DNA of 64,000 nt from a bacterium (GTDB lineage: Bacteria; Actinomycetota; Acidimicrobiia; Spongiisociales; Spongiisociaceae), in contig JAPOQZ010000074.1 of assembly GCA_026710435.1 (NCBI GenBank), forward strand, positions 1 through 64,000, written 5' to 3'. Positions 52,313 through 62,614 of this stretch are shown piece after piece. The translations under genes were made by a program, and so were the position numbers. Under the pieces are notes generated by a model. That model ran no database searches and had not been told where the DNA came from. It saw nothing but the letters and a program-made list of their open reading frames with translations. Each line of letters begins with the position of its first letter. Within the stretch, counting starts at the first letter, position 1.

Positions 52313-53853
52313 CCGGATTCTCGACCCTCAGCGCTCTCATTATCGTTCCGGCCGCCGCGGCCGTGCTCGTGATGCTGATTCCGGAGCGGCGCCGCGAGTT
52401 GGTGCGCCCGCTGGGTGTGATCCTGAGCCTGTTGCCGCTCCCTCTGGCGTTCCTTCTCTTTATGGAGTTCGAGCGCGGGGAGGCCGGGTTCCAGTTCGTG
52501 GAGCGGGTCGTGTGGATCGAGCAGCTCGGAGTGGCGTGGCACCTGGGAGTAGATGGGATCTCGCTCCTGCTGGTGGTCTTGACCACCGTGCTCGTGCCGG
52601 TGGCTCTCGGGGCGTCGATGCGCATCGACCATCGGGTCAGGCTCTTCGTGGCGATGAACCTGCTGCTCGAGGCCGGCCTGATCGGTGTGTTCCTGTCGCT
52701 GGACCTGTTCCTGTTCTTCGTGTTCTTCGAAGTGATCCTGATCCCTATGGCGTTCATCATCGGAATCTGGGGAAGTGAGAACCGGGTCTACGCCGCGGTC
52801 AAGTTCTTCCTGTACACGGCCTTCGGGTCTGCGCTGATGCTGGCGGGGATCATTGCCCTGGCGTTCATCCTTCGCGATCAGACCGGGGAACTGGGTTTCT
52901 CGTACCTGGCGATGCTCGACCTCGAGCTCGGAACCACTGCCCAGCGTTGGCTGTTCGGAGCCTTCGCGCTCGCCTTCGCCATCAAGGTCCCGGTCTTCCC
53001 GTTCCACACGTGGCTCCCGGACGCGCATGTCGAAGCCCCGACCGCCGGATCGGTGCTCCTGGCCGGCGTGCTGCTGAAGCTCGGGACCTACGGCTTGCTC
53101 CGGTTCAACCTTCCGCTCTTCCCGGAGGCCGCGCTGGACTTCGTTCCCGTGCTGGCCACCCTGGCCGTCGTCGGAGTGATCTACGGGGCGATCGTGGCGA
53201 TCGTGCAACCCGACCTCAAGAAGCTCGTGGCCTACTCGTCGGTGAGTCACCTGGGCTTCATCGTGCTGGGCACCTTCGCCCTCACATCTCAGAGCCTCCA
53301 GGGGGGAGTGGTGCAGATGATCAACCACGGGCTCACTACCGGTGCCCTGTTCCTCCTCGTAGGGATCATCTACGAACGGCGCCACACCAAGCTCATCGCC
53401 GATTTCGGCGGGTTGGCCTCCTCGATGCCGGTGTTCGCCGGGATGTTCCTGTTCATCGCCTTTGCTTCCATCGGTCTGCCCGGACTGAACGGTTTCGTGG
53501 GCGAGTTTCTCATCCTGATCGGAAGCTATCCCACCCTTCCTCTCTACACGGTGGTGGCCGCCGCCGGGGTGATACTGGCCGCCGTTTACCTCTTGTGGGC
53601 TTACGAGAGGGTCTTCACCGGCCCGCTCACCAATCCTGCCAACCAGCGGGTGTCCGACCTGTCGGTGAGCGAAGTGCTGGTGTTCGTCCCGCTGGTAGCG
53701 TTGATAATCCTCCTCGGCGTGTATCCCAAGGTGGCCTTGGACGTGATCGGACCGTCCACCGACGCGGTGCTGAGCCGGATCGAAGCCACCACGGGGTACG
53801 AGGCGCCCGAGCCCGGTGGACCAGGACTGGTGCTGTCAGGGGGCGGCGAATGA
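52309..53853 (+). CDS. nuoM: NADH-quinone oxidoreductase subunit M
   Basis: Second antiporter-like pump subunit, 514 residues, about 14 helices. It has the Glu of FFEVILIPMAFIIGIWG and the Lys/His path AIKVPVFPFHTWLPDAHVEA with PTAGSVLLAGVLLKLGTYGL. The ATG overlaps the stop of the small upstream ORF. Stop overlaps nuoN. Confidence 0.95.
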   Translation: MTGFSTLSALIIVPAAAAVLVMLIPERRRELVRPLGVILSLLPLPLAFLLFMEFERGEAGFQFVERVVWIEQLGVAWHLGVDGISLLLVVLTTVLVPVALGASMRIDHRVRLFVAMNLLLEAGLIGVFLSLDLFLFFVFFEVILIPMAFIIGIWGSENRVYAAVKFFLYTAFGSALMLAGIIALAFILRDQTGELGFSYLAMLDLELGTTAQRWLFGAFALAFAIKVPVFPFHTWLPDAHVEAPTAGSVLLAGVLLKLGTYGLLRFNLPLFPEAALDFVPVLATLAVVGVIYGAIVAIVQPDLKKLVAYSSVSHLGFIVLGTFALTSQSLQGGVVQMINHGLTTGALFLLVGIIYERRHTKLIADFGGLASSMPVFAGMFLFIAFASIGLPGLNGFVGEFLILIGSYPTLPLYTVVAAAGVILAAVYLLWAYERVFTGPLTNPANQRVSDLSVSEVLVFVPLVALIILLGVYPKVALDVIGPSTDAVLSRIEATTGYEAPEPGGPGLVLSGGGE

Positions 53854-55292
53854 CCGACGTCTCCTATCTCGCCATCGCCCCGGAGCTCCTGCTGCTGGTG
53901 GGGGCAGTTGCGGTTCTCATGGTCGACGTGTTCGCCCGCCCGAAGCCACGGATCCACGGTTGGATCACCGCCGTGACCTTCCTGGCCGTGGCGGTGGTCA
54001 TCGGTGCGCAGTGGCACAGGATCGGCGTCGACGGTGTGGGCACATCGTTCGGCGGGACCCTCTTCCTGCACAACCTGTCCGTAACTGCGCGGAGCATCCT
54101 CCTGGTCGTGGCAGTGCTCGGGACGGCCACCGCCTGGGATATGTTGGTGGGCCTCGGGCGGAGGATGGCCGAGGGTCTGAGCCTCGTAATGGTGTCCACC
54201 GCCGGATTCATGCTGATGGGGGCGTCGGCGGATCTGGTCATGGTTTTCGTAGCACTCGAGATCGGCTCCATCGCGCTCTACGTCCTGGCCGGAATCGTTC
54301 GCACGTCCCGAGCCGGGGACGAGGCGGCCATGAAGTACTTCCTGCTGGGAGCCTTCGCATCTGCGATATTCATCTACGGAGGAGCGTTGTCCTACGCCGG
54401 GACCGGCACCACCAACCTCGTGGAGGCGGGGGCAGCCATGGCTACCTACCATGTAGCCCGGCCGGCGGTTCTCCTCATCGGGATGGCGCTGCTGGTAGTG
54501 GGGATGGGATTCAAGGTCACCGCGGCTCCCTTCCACTCATGGGCGCCCGATGTGTACCAGGGCGCGCCCGCCGGGGTGGTTGGTTTCATGGCGGCCGCAG
54601 CCAAGGTTGGTGGCTTCGCAGCCCTCATCAACATCCTGATAATCGGCTTCGATCGGTACACGGAAGCGTGGGCAGACGGTCTGGCGGTCCTGGCCGCGGT
54701 ATCGGTTGGCTACGGGACCCTGCTGGCGATACAGCAATCCGACGTGCGACGGATGCTGGCCTACTCCGGTGTGGCCCATGCGGGGTTCATCCTCACCGGG
54801 ATGACTGCCGGCCTGGCGGGGACGGCTGGTGTGTTGTTCTACCTGGGAACCTATTCTGTGATGCTCGTGGGTGCCTTCGCGGCCGTGACGGTGGTGAGCG
54901 GTCCGGCCTCCTCCGGAAGCAGCTTCGACGAGTACCGGGGCCTGGGCCGGCGGTCCCCGCTGGTAGCCGCCGTGCTGGCAACCCTGATGATCGCCATGTC
55001 CGGGATGCCTCTGACGACCGGCTTCATCGGCAAGTTCCAGGTGTTCAGCTCGGCCTGGGACGGGGGCTATCGCTGGCTGGTCATCGTGGGACTGCTCAGC
55101 TCGGTGGCGGCGTTCTTCTTCTACCTGCGCCTGGTGGTGGTGATGTACTTCCGGCCCGGCGACAGGACGCAGGACCATCCATCACCCTCCGGCCAGATGC
55201 GCTTGGTCCTGCTCTTCTCGGCAGCCGCGACGGTGGCGTTCGGGGTGTTCCCCTCGCCCCTGCTGGGTTGGCTCACCCGGGCCGGTGGTTAG
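53850..55292 (+). CDS. nuoN: NADH-quinone oxidoreductase subunit N
   Basis: Third antiporter-like subunit, 480 residues. It has FVALEIGSIALYVLAGIVR, MKYFLLGAFASAIFIYGGAL and the conserved FKVTAAPFHSWAPDVYQGAP with AGVVGFMAAAAKVGGFAALI. ATG 53850 overlaps the nuoM stop. Last gene of the nuo operon; its end overlaps the following gene by eight bases. Confidence 0.95.
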   Translation: MTDVSYLAIAPELLLLVGAVAVLMVDVFARPKPRIHGWITAVTFLAVAVVIGAQWHRIGVDGVGTSFGGTLFLHNLSVTARSILLVVAVLGTATAWDMLVGLGRRMAEGLSLVMVSTAGFMLMGASADLVMVFVALEIGSIALYVLAGIVRTSRAGDEAAMKYFLLGAFASAIFIYGGALSYAGTGTTNLVEAGAAMATYHVARPAVLLIGMALLVVGMGFKVTAAPFHSWAPDVYQGAPAGVVGFMAAAAKVGGFAALINILIIGFDRYTEAWADGLAVLAAVSVGYGTLLAIQQSDVRRMLAYSGVAHAGFILTGMTAGLAGTAGVLFYLGTYSVMLVGAFAAVTVVSGPASSGSSFDEYRGLGRRSPLVAAVLATLMIAMSGMPLTTGFIGKFQVFSSAWDGGYRWLVIVGLLSSVAAFFFYLRLVVVMYFRPGDRTQDHPSPSGQMRLVLLFSAAATVAFGVFPSPLLGWLTRAGG

Positions 55293-56454
55293 GAGGCACC
55301 CGCTAGTAGCCCTGGCAGGTTTGGGGTTGGCTCTTCTTCTGCTGGTGGGCGCGGGCGAACCCCAGGCGCTCCGGACCGCTTCTTCGAACATCTTCCTTAT
55401 CCGGGAGGGGGAGGTTGTGGAGGAGAACCTCTACGTCGCGGCTTCTCTCGTCCGGATCGCCGGAACCATCCGGGGTGATCTCATCGTGGTGGCCACCGAC
55501 CACCTGGAGGTGACCGGTCGGGTGGAGGGCGATGTCATCGGCTTTGCCACCACAGCCAGGCTCACGGGCGCTGTGACCGGGTCGGTGCGACTGGCCGGGG
55601 TCGACCTCGACATGGGCTCCGAAACCGGTGGGGATGTCGTCGGGCTGGGCCGGGACGTGTACCTCGGCGGGTCGGTGGCGGAGGACTCCCTGGTGTGGTC
55701 GAGATCGCTGATAGCTGGAGGTGAGATCGGCCGTGACATGGGTGGCCGAACCTTCGGAAGCATGACGATCGGGGGTCGTGTCGGGCGGGACGTGGAGATG
55801 ACCGTGGGAAGGCTGTGGGTGCTCGAAGACGCCCACATCGGCCAGGATCTTGGATACCGGAGCGCACGGGAGGCCATTATCCACCCCGGAGCGGTCATCG
55901 ACGGGTCGGTGGTCCAGCGGACCCCCCTCGCTCCCGACCTTCGAGCCCGGGCGGTCCGCCTTTTTTTCGGGTTCATCGCATCGGTACTGCTGCTGGCCTA
56001 CGGTCTCGTGATGATCGGGGTCGCACCGGACAAGATGGAGCGCTCGATCACCCGTCTGGCGGATCACCCGATTCGATGCCTGCGACGGGGCGCGGCGCAG
56101 GTGGGAATCCTGGCGCTGCCCATTGTCGGTGCGGCAGCCGGTGTGGTCTGGGGAACGCCGAAGGCTGCTATCGGATTGACCCTGTTCGGTCTCGCCATGG
56201 CGCCACTCGTGGTGCTCTGGCTCTTGTTCCTGGTACTTACGGCGCCGCTGCCGGTCCTGATCTTCGCAGGGCGGGTCGTGAGCCGTGGTCGCCTGAGCGA
56301 CTACGGGGCCTTCGTCCTGCCGGTGATCCCCTTGGCGGCATTGCTGCTTTGGGTTCCCTACGCCGGTCTCGGAGCCGGGGTGGTGCTGCTGGCGTTGGGA
56401 GCGGGCGCGCGTTCCCTCACCGCCGGAGAGCGCTACGTCCTTTCGAGGATGTGA
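55285..56454 (+). CDS. Bactofilin-like membrane protein
   Basis: The 389-residue protein has an N-terminal hydrophobic segment, then a repetitive beta-helix region of about 180 residues (IAGTIRGDLIVVATDHLEVT, GRVEGDVIGF, LGRDVYLGGSVAED) like a polymer-forming bactofilin domain placed outside the membrane. About four C-terminal membrane helices follow (LLLAYGLVMIGV, AQVGILALPIVGAAAGVVWG). This arrangement occurs in uncharacterised bacterial proteins. GTG 55285 overlaps nuoN by eight bases, so it may be expressed with complex I. Function unknown. Confidence 0.72.
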   Translation: MVRRHPLVALAGLGLALLLLVGAGEPQALRTASSNIFLIREGEVVEENLYVAASLVRIAGTIRGDLIVVATDHLEVTGRVEGDVIGFATTARLTGAVTGSVRLAGVDLDMGSETGGDVVGLGRDVYLGGSVAEDSLVWSRSLIAGGEIGRDMGGRTFGSMTIGGRVGRDVEMTVGRLWVLEDAHIGQDLGYRSAREAIIHPGAVIDGSVVQRTPLAPDLRARAVRLFFGFIASVLLLAYGLVMIGVAPDKMERSITRLADHPIRCLRRGAAQVGILALPIVGAAAGVVWGTPKAAIGLTLFGLAMAPLVVLWLLFLVLTAPLPVLIFAGRVVSRGRLSDYGAFVLPVIPLAALLLWVPYAGLGAGVVLLALGAGARSLTAGERYVLSRM

Positions 56455-56523
56455 TGCCAGCCGACGCTAGGCCCAGCGGGGTCCAACGGCACCGACGGCG
56501 AGGGAGGGCGCGGGCAGCTGGTC

Positions 56524-59121
56524 CTACCGGCGCTTCTTGGGGGGCCACTTTCCCTGCTCCTTGAGTTTCTCGCGGCGGCCGGCCAGCAGGACGGCAGCCT
56601 GGTCCAGGTCGAGTTCGGCAATTGCGTGCTCTTTCACCGACGCGTTGACGACGCCATCGGTCACGTAGGGTCCGTACCTACCTGTCTTCACGATTACCTT
56701 GCCTCCCGACTCCGGGTCGTTGCCGAGTTCCTTGAGCGGAGGGGCGGCGGCCCGTCGCCTGGTCTGCTTGGGGGTGTTCATCACGGTCACCGCGTCTTCG
56801 AGGGTGATGCCGAAGAGAAGGAGGGGATCCTCGAGGCTACGGTACTCCTTCCCCATCCTCAGGTAAGGACCGAAGCGACCGTTGGAAGCCACGATGACCT
56901 TACCCGTGTCGGGATGCTTGCCGACCCGCCGCGGCAGGGAGAGCAACCGGAGAGCGTCCTCGATACCCAGTTCGTCGATCACCATGTTCCGGAGCAGCGA
57001 GGCACGTTTGGGTTTCTTGCCGGATTGCCCCTCGTCCTCGCCGAGTTGCACGTAGGGTCCGTACCGACCCACCCGGGCCAGGACCGTGAGGCCGGAATCC
57101 GGGTCGGTTCCCAGAATCTTGTCCCCCTTCGGTTTCTCGAGTATCTCGATCGCGCTCTCCACCGACAACTCGTCGGGAGGCAAGTCATCGGGGACGGATG
57201 CCCGGTCGTCGCCACGGGCTATATACGGTCCGTACCGGCCGACTCGCACGACCACCGGAACCCCTTGGGCGTCCTCGCCCAGGCTCAAGTTGATCTCCCT
57301 GGGATCGATCCCGTCGACATGGTCGCCTGACACGAGACCGAGCAGTCCCGGAGTGCCGTTGCCGTGGAAGAAGCGCCGCAGCCACGGCACCTTCTCCTCC
57401 TCGCCCCTGGCGATCCGGTCGAGGTCGTCCTCCATCCGGGCAGTGAATCCGAAGTCGACCAGGTTCCCGAAGTGGCTCTCGAGCAACTGGGTGGTGGCGA
57501 ACGCGGTGATGGATGGCACCAGGGTGGCACCCTTCTTGAACACGTAGCCACGGTCGACGATCGTGGAGATGATCGAGGCATATGTCGAAGGACGACCGAT
57601 GCCTTTGTCCTCGAGTTCCCGGATCAGGGAGGCTTCGGTGAACCGGCGGGGGGGCTGCGTCTCGTGGCCCTTGGCCTCAACGTCCCGAGCCAGGACCGCG
57701 TCGTCCACCTTCAGAGACGGTAGGTGTCGCTCCCGGCCGTCCAACTCCGCCTGGGGATCGTCCCGGCCTTCCACGTAGACCCGCAGGAATCCGGGGAAGG
57801 TGATCGTGAGTCCCGAGGCGCCGAACTCCAAGTCGGTGCCCTCCGCGACCGTACCCCCCAGCCGGACGCGGGTGCGCTCCCCTCGGGCCGCGGCCATCTG
57901 CGAGGCGAGGGTGCGCGTCCAGATGAGCCCGTAGACACGTTGCTGGTCTCGGTCCCGGACCTGCGGGGCGATCTGTCGCGGGGTCTTCCAGGAGTCGCCG
58001 GCCGGGCGGATGGCCTCGTGGGCTTCCTGGGCATTCTTCACCTTGTTGGTGTATCTGCGGGGCTTCGGGGCGAGGTAGTTGGTTCCGTAGAGTTTCTCGA
58101 TCTCGGCTCGAGCCGTCCGGAGGGCTGTCTCAGAGAGGTTGGTGCTATCGGTGCGCATATACGTGATATGGCCCTGCTCGTAGAGTCTCTGGGCGGCCCT
58201 CATCGTCCGGGAGGCGCCGAAGCGAAGCTTGCGGGACGCTTCCTGTTGCAGGGTCGAGGTTCGGAACGGGGCGTAGGGTTGGCGAGTGTAGGGCTTAGCC
58301 TCAACAGAGCGGATCCTGAACCGGTTGCCATCGGCTGCTGCTGCCAGAGCACCGGCCCGTGCTTCGTCGAGCCGCACGACCTTTGAGGAGGTAAGTTCGC
58401 CCTTCTCGTTGAAGTCCCGGGCGCGGGCGAGGCGGGCACCGTCCACGGCTGCCAGGGAAGCGGTGAACTGCTCCGATGCATCGGTGGCGAAAGTGCCGTC
58501 GACGCTCCAGAAACCGGCTGAGCGGAAGGCCATCCGGCGGCGCTCGCGTTGGACGACCAGCCGGACGGCGACACTCTGGACCCGGCCGGCCGACAAGCCG
58601 CGCTTTACCTTGCGCCACAGCACCGGCGAAAGTCCGTAACCGACCAGCCGGTCCAGGGTCCGGCGGGCCTCTTGAGCATCCACCAGGTCGCTGTCGATCG
58701 AGCGAGGATTGGCGAGGGCATTGCGGATGGCCGAGGGGGGGATCTCGTGGAACACCATACGCCGCATCGGGACCTTGGGCTTGAGCACCTGCTCGAGGTG
58801 CCACGCGATGGCCTCACCCTCCCGATCCTCGTCCGTGGCCAGATACAACTCGGAGGTTTCCGCCAGGAGCCGTTTCAGCGTCTGCACGATCTTTCGACTC
58901 TCGGGGGGAACGACGTAAAGGGGTCTGAAGTCGCGATCCACTTCCACTCCCCAGTCCTTGGCCCATTTCTCGCTCCGGTAGCGGGCCGGGATCTGCTTCG
59001 CGTTGTTCGGTAGGTCACGGATGTGGCCCTGTGAGGATTCGACACGGTACCCGCTGCCCAGATAGCCGGCAATCGTTCGTGCCTTGGTCGCGGATTCAAC
59101 GATGATCAGAGGTCTTGCCAT
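56524..59121 (-). CDS. topA: DNA topoisomerase I
   Basis: TopA relaxes negative supercoils through a Tyr-DNA link. The 865-residue protein has the Toprim domain (PLIIVESATKARTIAGYLGS, ATDEDREGEAIAWHL), the catalytic Tyr in GHITYMRTDSTNLSE and four C-terminal repeats ending GPYV or GPYL (for example GRYGPYVQLGEDEG). It has a Lys/Arg tail (KEQGKWPPKKRR) and no Cys zinc ribbons, as usual for actinobacterial enzymes. ATG 59121 is used; TTG 59127 is possible and has AGGG at a fitting distance. Confidence 0.96.
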   Translation of the reverse strand: MARPLIIVESATKARTIAGYLGSGYRVESSQGHIRDLPNNAKQIPARYRSEKWAKDWGVEVDRDFRPLYVVPPESRKIVQTLKRLLAETSELYLATDEDREGEAIAWHLEQVLKPKVPMRRMVFHEIPPSAIRNALANPRSIDSDLVDAQEARRTLDRLVGYGLSPVLWRKVKRGLSAGRVQSVAVRLVVQRERRRMAFRSAGFWSVDGTFATDASEQFTASLAAVDGARLARARDFNEKGELTSSKVVRLDEARAGALAAAADGNRFRIRSVEAKPYTRQPYAPFRTSTLQQEASRKLRFGASRTMRAAQRLYEQGHITYMRTDSTNLSETALRTARAEIEKLYGTNYLAPKPRRYTNKVKNAQEAHEAIRPAGDSWKTPRQIAPQVRDRDQQRVYGLIWTRTLASQMAAARGERTRVRLGGTVAEGTDLEFGASGLTITFPGFLRVYVEGRDDPQAELDGRERHLPSLKVDDAVLARDVEAKGHETQPPRRFTEASLIRELEDKGIGRPSTYASIISTIVDRGYVFKKGATLVPSITAFATTQLLESHFGNLVDFGFTARMEDDLDRIARGEEEKVPWLRRFFHGNGTPGLLGLVSGDHVDGIDPREINLSLGEDAQGVPVVVRVGRYGPYIARGDDRASVPDDLPPDELSVESAIEILEKPKGDKILGTDPDSGLTVLARVGRYGPYVQLGEDEGQSGKKPKRASLLRNMVIDELGIEDALRLLSLPRRVGKHPDTGKVIVASNGRFGPYLRMGKEYRSLEDPLLLFGITLEDAVTVMNTPKQTRRRAAAPPLKELGNDPESGGKVIVKTGRYGPYVTDGVVNASVKEHAIAELDLDQAAVLLAGRREKLKEQGKWPPKKRR

Positions 59122-59241
59122 AGTCAATAGTTACCCTGATTCGGGCGACCATGTCAAGACGAGCCTATCGGTGTATGCCGGCGCCGACAGTTATCATCGT
59201 GGTAAGGGCCGTCTCGCGGTTCTGTCTAACCGGTTTGGGGG

Positions 59242-60603
59242 TTGTTGATCGAACTGTTGCTAAGGGGACCCTTCTCGCGGCTGTGGTGGGCGAGTGCCGC
59301 TTCCTCTTTGGGTGACTGGATAACCTTCTTCGCTACGCTGGCTCTCGCCAGCCAGATAGGCGGTACCACCGCGGTTCTCGTTCCGTTGATGAGCAGGATC
59401 ATTCCCGGTTTGGTTCTCGGTTCGTTCGCCGGCGTAATCGCCGACCGGCTGGACCGCAAGTGGGTCATGGTCCTCTCGGACGGGGGACGCGGCTTAGTGG
59501 TTCTCACATTCGTTCTGGCCGACGATCTCATAAAGATCGCAATCATCTCGTCGGTTCTCGAGATCCTGACGATGATCCGCCAGCCGGCCCGGGAGGCGGC
59601 CGTACCCACGCTGGTCGCGCCCGGGGACCTGGTGACGGCCAACAGCTTCTCCGCCGCCGCCGCCTACGGCACCGCGCCGATCGGGGCTGCTACCTGGAGC
59701 GGTCTAGCCGCGCTGTTCGTGGCATTGGGTGGCTGGGGTCCCATCGACCGTGGCCCCGACCTGGCCTTCGTTATGGATTCGTTCACCTTTCTCGTCTCCG
59801 GTGCGATCGTGGCCACTATCGGCATTCCGAAGCCAACCCTCGCCGAGAATGGGCCCGTGGAGCGAGACTGGCGGCAGCCGCTCCGGGACCTGGCAGAGGG
59901 GATTGCCTTCGTGACCCAGACCCGCACGGTTCGCCGGGTCGTGTTCGGCATGGCGGTTGCCCTGTTCGGGGGGAGCGCCCTGCTGCCGCTCGGACAATCT
60001 TTTGCCCAGGAGGTGCTCGGTGGCGGCGACGCCGGTTTCGGAGTCCTCGTCACGGCCTTGGGGGTTGGGGTAGGGCTCGGTATGCTCGGCGTGGCTTTCT
60101 TCAGTACCGACCGGACCCGATACGACCTCACTTACGCCCTCAGCCTGGGCATAACCGGGCTGGCGATCGGCTTGGCGGCGTTCACGAGAACCGTGATCGG
60201 AGCCTCGGGCTGGGTACTCCTGGCGGGCGTAGGCACCGGATACGCCTACGTGATGGGCTTCACCCACCTCCATGAAGTTGTGGACGACACGTTACGGGGT
60301 CGTACCTTCGCGGCTCTGTTCACCCTGGTTCGAACCGCCATGTTGGTGTCGTTCGCCTTGGCGGTGCTGGTGGCCTCTGCCCTGGATGGAGTCTTGCGAG
60401 CCCCGTTCGACAACGGCATCCGGAACGTATTCGCCTTGGCCGGCGTCCTGATCCTGGGAACCGGACTCCTGTCGATAGCGGCGATCCGCCACGGGTTGGC
60501 CCGACCGCACCTGACCCCGCAGGTCCGCCGCTCCATCAGCGATGCCTCGCACGCCTTCGGCCTCATGAAGGGAAAGAGTCGGGGGAGGACCTACGATGAA
60601 TGA
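59242..60603 (+). CDS. MFS transporter
   Basis: The 453-residue protein has 12 hydrophobic segments and the MFS A-like motif GVIADRLDRKWVMVLSDGGR between helices 2 and 3. The N-terminus (RGPFSRLWWASAASSLGDWI) and IRQPAREAAVPTLVAPGDL are typical of the enterobactin-exporter-like (MFS_3) group. Substrate unknown; probably an efflux pump. TTG 59242 is the best start. It lies between topA (divergent) and tmk. Confidence 0.86.
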   Translation: MLIELLLRGPFSRLWWASAASSLGDWITFFATLALASQIGGTTAVLVPLMSRIIPGLVLGSFAGVIADRLDRKWVMVLSDGGRGLVVLTFVLADDLIKIAIISSVLEILTMIRQPAREAAVPTLVAPGDLVTANSFSAAAAYGTAPIGAATWSGLAALFVALGGWGPIDRGPDLAFVMDSFTFLVSGAIVATIGIPKPTLAENGPVERDWRQPLRDLAEGIAFVTQTRTVRRVVFGMAVALFGGSALLPLGQSFAQEVLGGGDAGFGVLVTALGVGVGLGMLGVAFFSTDRTRYDLTYALSLGITGLAIGLAAFTRTVIGASGWVLLAGVGTGYAYVMGFTHLHEVVDDTLRGRTFAALFTLVRTAMLVSFALAVLVASALDGVLRAPFDNGIRNVFALAGVLILGTGLLSIAAIRHGLARPHLTPQVRRSISDASHAFGLMKGKSRGRTYDE

Positions 60604-60762
60604 CGGGCAGCGCCGCCAGACACGGATGCCGGGACGCCGGCAACGGCGACGTTCGCAGGCCCACCGCTGTCCGACCGGCTGGTTGTGTCGGGGCTGACGG
60701 AGGAGGGCCGGCCGGGGATGGTTTTCTCCCCTGGGGAACCGGCAACCGGGAACCGGACCGAG

Positions 60763-61356
60763 ATGTGCCGTTACATAGCCCTGGAAGGCATAGACGGGGC
60801 CGGGAAGACCAGCATCCAGGCGGCGTTGAGAGAGCGATTGGAGTCGGTCGGCATCGAGGTCGTTGCCGTCCGAGAGCCCGGTGGGACCCTTCTGGGTGAG
60901 TCTCTCCGGCGGGTGCTGCTCGATGGGCCCCCGGTCTCGCCATGGGCCGAGGCTCTCATGTTCGCGGCGGATCGGGCGCAACTGATGGCTGACGTTGTAC
61001 GCCCGGCTCTCGAGCGGGGGGCCTGTGTGGTCAGCGACCGCTCCGTCTACTCGTCTCTTGCCTACCAGGGAGCAGGGCGGGCACTGGGTATCGACCGGGT
61101 CAGAAGAATCAACGAACCGGGTCTGGCCGGAAGATGGCCCGACCTGGTCATCTTGCTGGCCGTCAGTACGCGGACCGGATTGGCCAGGCAGCGGCAGGCC
61201 GATCGTATCGGCTCGTCCGGGCACGCGCTCCTGTCGACCGTTGCCGAGGCCTTCGACACCCTCGCCCGCCAGAACCCGGATCGTTTCGTGGTAGTGGACG
61301 CGGAGCGACCTCGCTCGCTGGTCGTTGAAGACGTCTGGGAGGCGGTGGGGTTGTGA
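60763..61356 (+). CDS. tmk: Thymidylate kinase
   Basis: Tmk phosphorylates dTMP to dTDP. The 197-residue protein has the P-loop YIALEGIDGAGKTSIQAAL, the REPGGTLLGESLR block, the DR(S/Y/H) motif VVSDRSVYSSLAYQGAGR and a lid with ARQRQADRIGS. ATG 60763 is chosen because the fold starts there; the 26 residues upstream in the ORF lack family similarity. Its stop overlaps the holB start (GTGA). Confidence 0.93.
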   Translation: MCRYIALEGIDGAGKTSIQAALRERLESVGIEVVAVREPGGTLLGESLRRVLLDGPPVSPWAEALMFAADRAQLMADVVRPALERGACVVSDRSVYSSLAYQGAGRALGIDRVRRINEPGLAGRWPDLVILLAVSTRTGLARQRQADRIGSSGHALLSTVAEAFDTLARQNPDRFVVVDAERPRSLVVEDVWEAVGL

Positions 61357-62420
61357 CGATGATGCCGGGAGTCCTCGGCGCGGGGATAGTCGGACACCGA
61401 ACAACGATTGCTGATCTGGAGCGGGAAGTAGCAGCACCCAGCCACGCCTACCTCTTCGCCGGTCCTCCCAACGTAGGTAGAGCGACGGTGGCGCTCGCCT
61501 TCGCGGCGGCCCTCATCAGTACCTCCGACGACAGCCGCCGCAGAGTGATGCGCCACAGCCATCCTGACGTGGTGGTGATCACCCCGGAGGGCAGATCGTC
61601 GTTGGGCGTTGACCAAGCCCGCCGTGCCATAGGAGCAGCCAGCCTCCGACCGGTGGAGAGCGACCGGAAGGTGATCATATTCGACGACGCGTCACTCATG
61701 ACCGAAGCGGCGGCCAACGCCCTGCTCAAGACACTCGAGGAGCCACCGGCGGGCACCGTGTTCATTGCGGTCGTGGGCTCCGAAGACGATCTTCCACCCA
61801 CGGTGGCAAGCCGCTGCCGCGTGGTCCGCTTCGGACGGGTATCCGAGGCGGATATCGTGACGGCCCTTGTCGAGAGAGGGATCGATGAGGAACAGGCGAC
61901 CGTCACGGCCCGGATCACCGGCGGAAGCCCCGGTCTGGCGCTGGACCTGGTGGCGAACCCGGCGGTTCGGGACTTCCGCCGGCGTTGGTTGGAGGTCCCC
62001 GGACGCGTGACGTCCGTGCCGGGCGACGGGTTCCGGCTGGCAGATGAAATGATGGGCGCTCACGAGCCTCTCCTCGCCGCCGTCAAGGAGCGCAGGCAGA
62101 GAGAGAAGCAGGACTTGGAGTCCAGGGGTTACGCCGTCCCGAAGGCCCTATTGGCAGCCCACGACAGCGCCCTGCGTAGAACCGGCAACGCCCTGCTGGT
62201 TGCCGGCTTGGAGATGCTCGCCTCCTGGTACCTCGATTCTGTCTCCGTACAGTACGGAGGACCGCTCCGCAACCCGGACGTAGCCCTTACCGATCTGGCC
62301 AGGATTCCGATCGCGCGGGCGGTCCACTCGGCTGGACTGGTCATGGACGCCGCCGTGCAGATCCGGCGCCACCAGCGACCGAGGTTAGTGCTTGCCTGGC
62401 TGTTCGCGGGACTCGGTTAG
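61353..62420 (+). CDS. holB: DNA polymerase III delta-prime subunit
   Basis: Clamp-loader subunit, 355 residues. It has the P-loop-like YLFAGPPNVGRATVALAF, DQARRAIGAASLRPVESDRK and the signature DDASLMTEAAANALLKTLEE with PPAGTVFIAV and SRC arginine-finger block (ASRCRVVRF). The zinc-binding Cys module of many homologues is absent; the region reads RRRVMRHSHPD. The pair tmk-holB is a common bacterial arrangement. GTG 61353 overlaps tmk by four bases. Confidence 0.9.
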   Translation: MTMMPGVLGAGIVGHRTTIADLEREVAAPSHAYLFAGPPNVGRATVALAFAAALISTSDDSRRRVMRHSHPDVVVITPEGRSSLGVDQARRAIGAASLRPVESDRKVIIFDDASLMTEAAANALLKTLEEPPAGTVFIAVVGSEDDLPPTVASRCRVVRFGRVSEADIVTALVERGIDEEQATVTARITGGSPGLALDLVANPAVRDFRRRWLEVPGRVTSVPGDGFRLADEMMGAHEPLLAAVKERRQREKQDLESRGYAVPKALLAAHDSALRRTGNALLVAGLEMLASWYLDSVSVQYGGPLRNPDVALTDLARIPIARAVHSAGLVMDAAVQIRRHQRPRLVLAWLFAGLG

Positions 62421-62614
62421 GTCGGAATACGGGAGGATCGGCCGACGGCGCGCATCCACTTTGCACCGCTTCGACCTGTCCAAGGGCTGGGAACCTGCAT
62501 GCTGGTCGGGTCTATACTCGATCCGCGCCCCTCGACGCCTGATTCTGGTCTCGAGGGACAGCGATATCGCGCAGGTCCTCTATCCCTGCCGTCCAGCCAG
62601 AACCGGAGTTCCCT

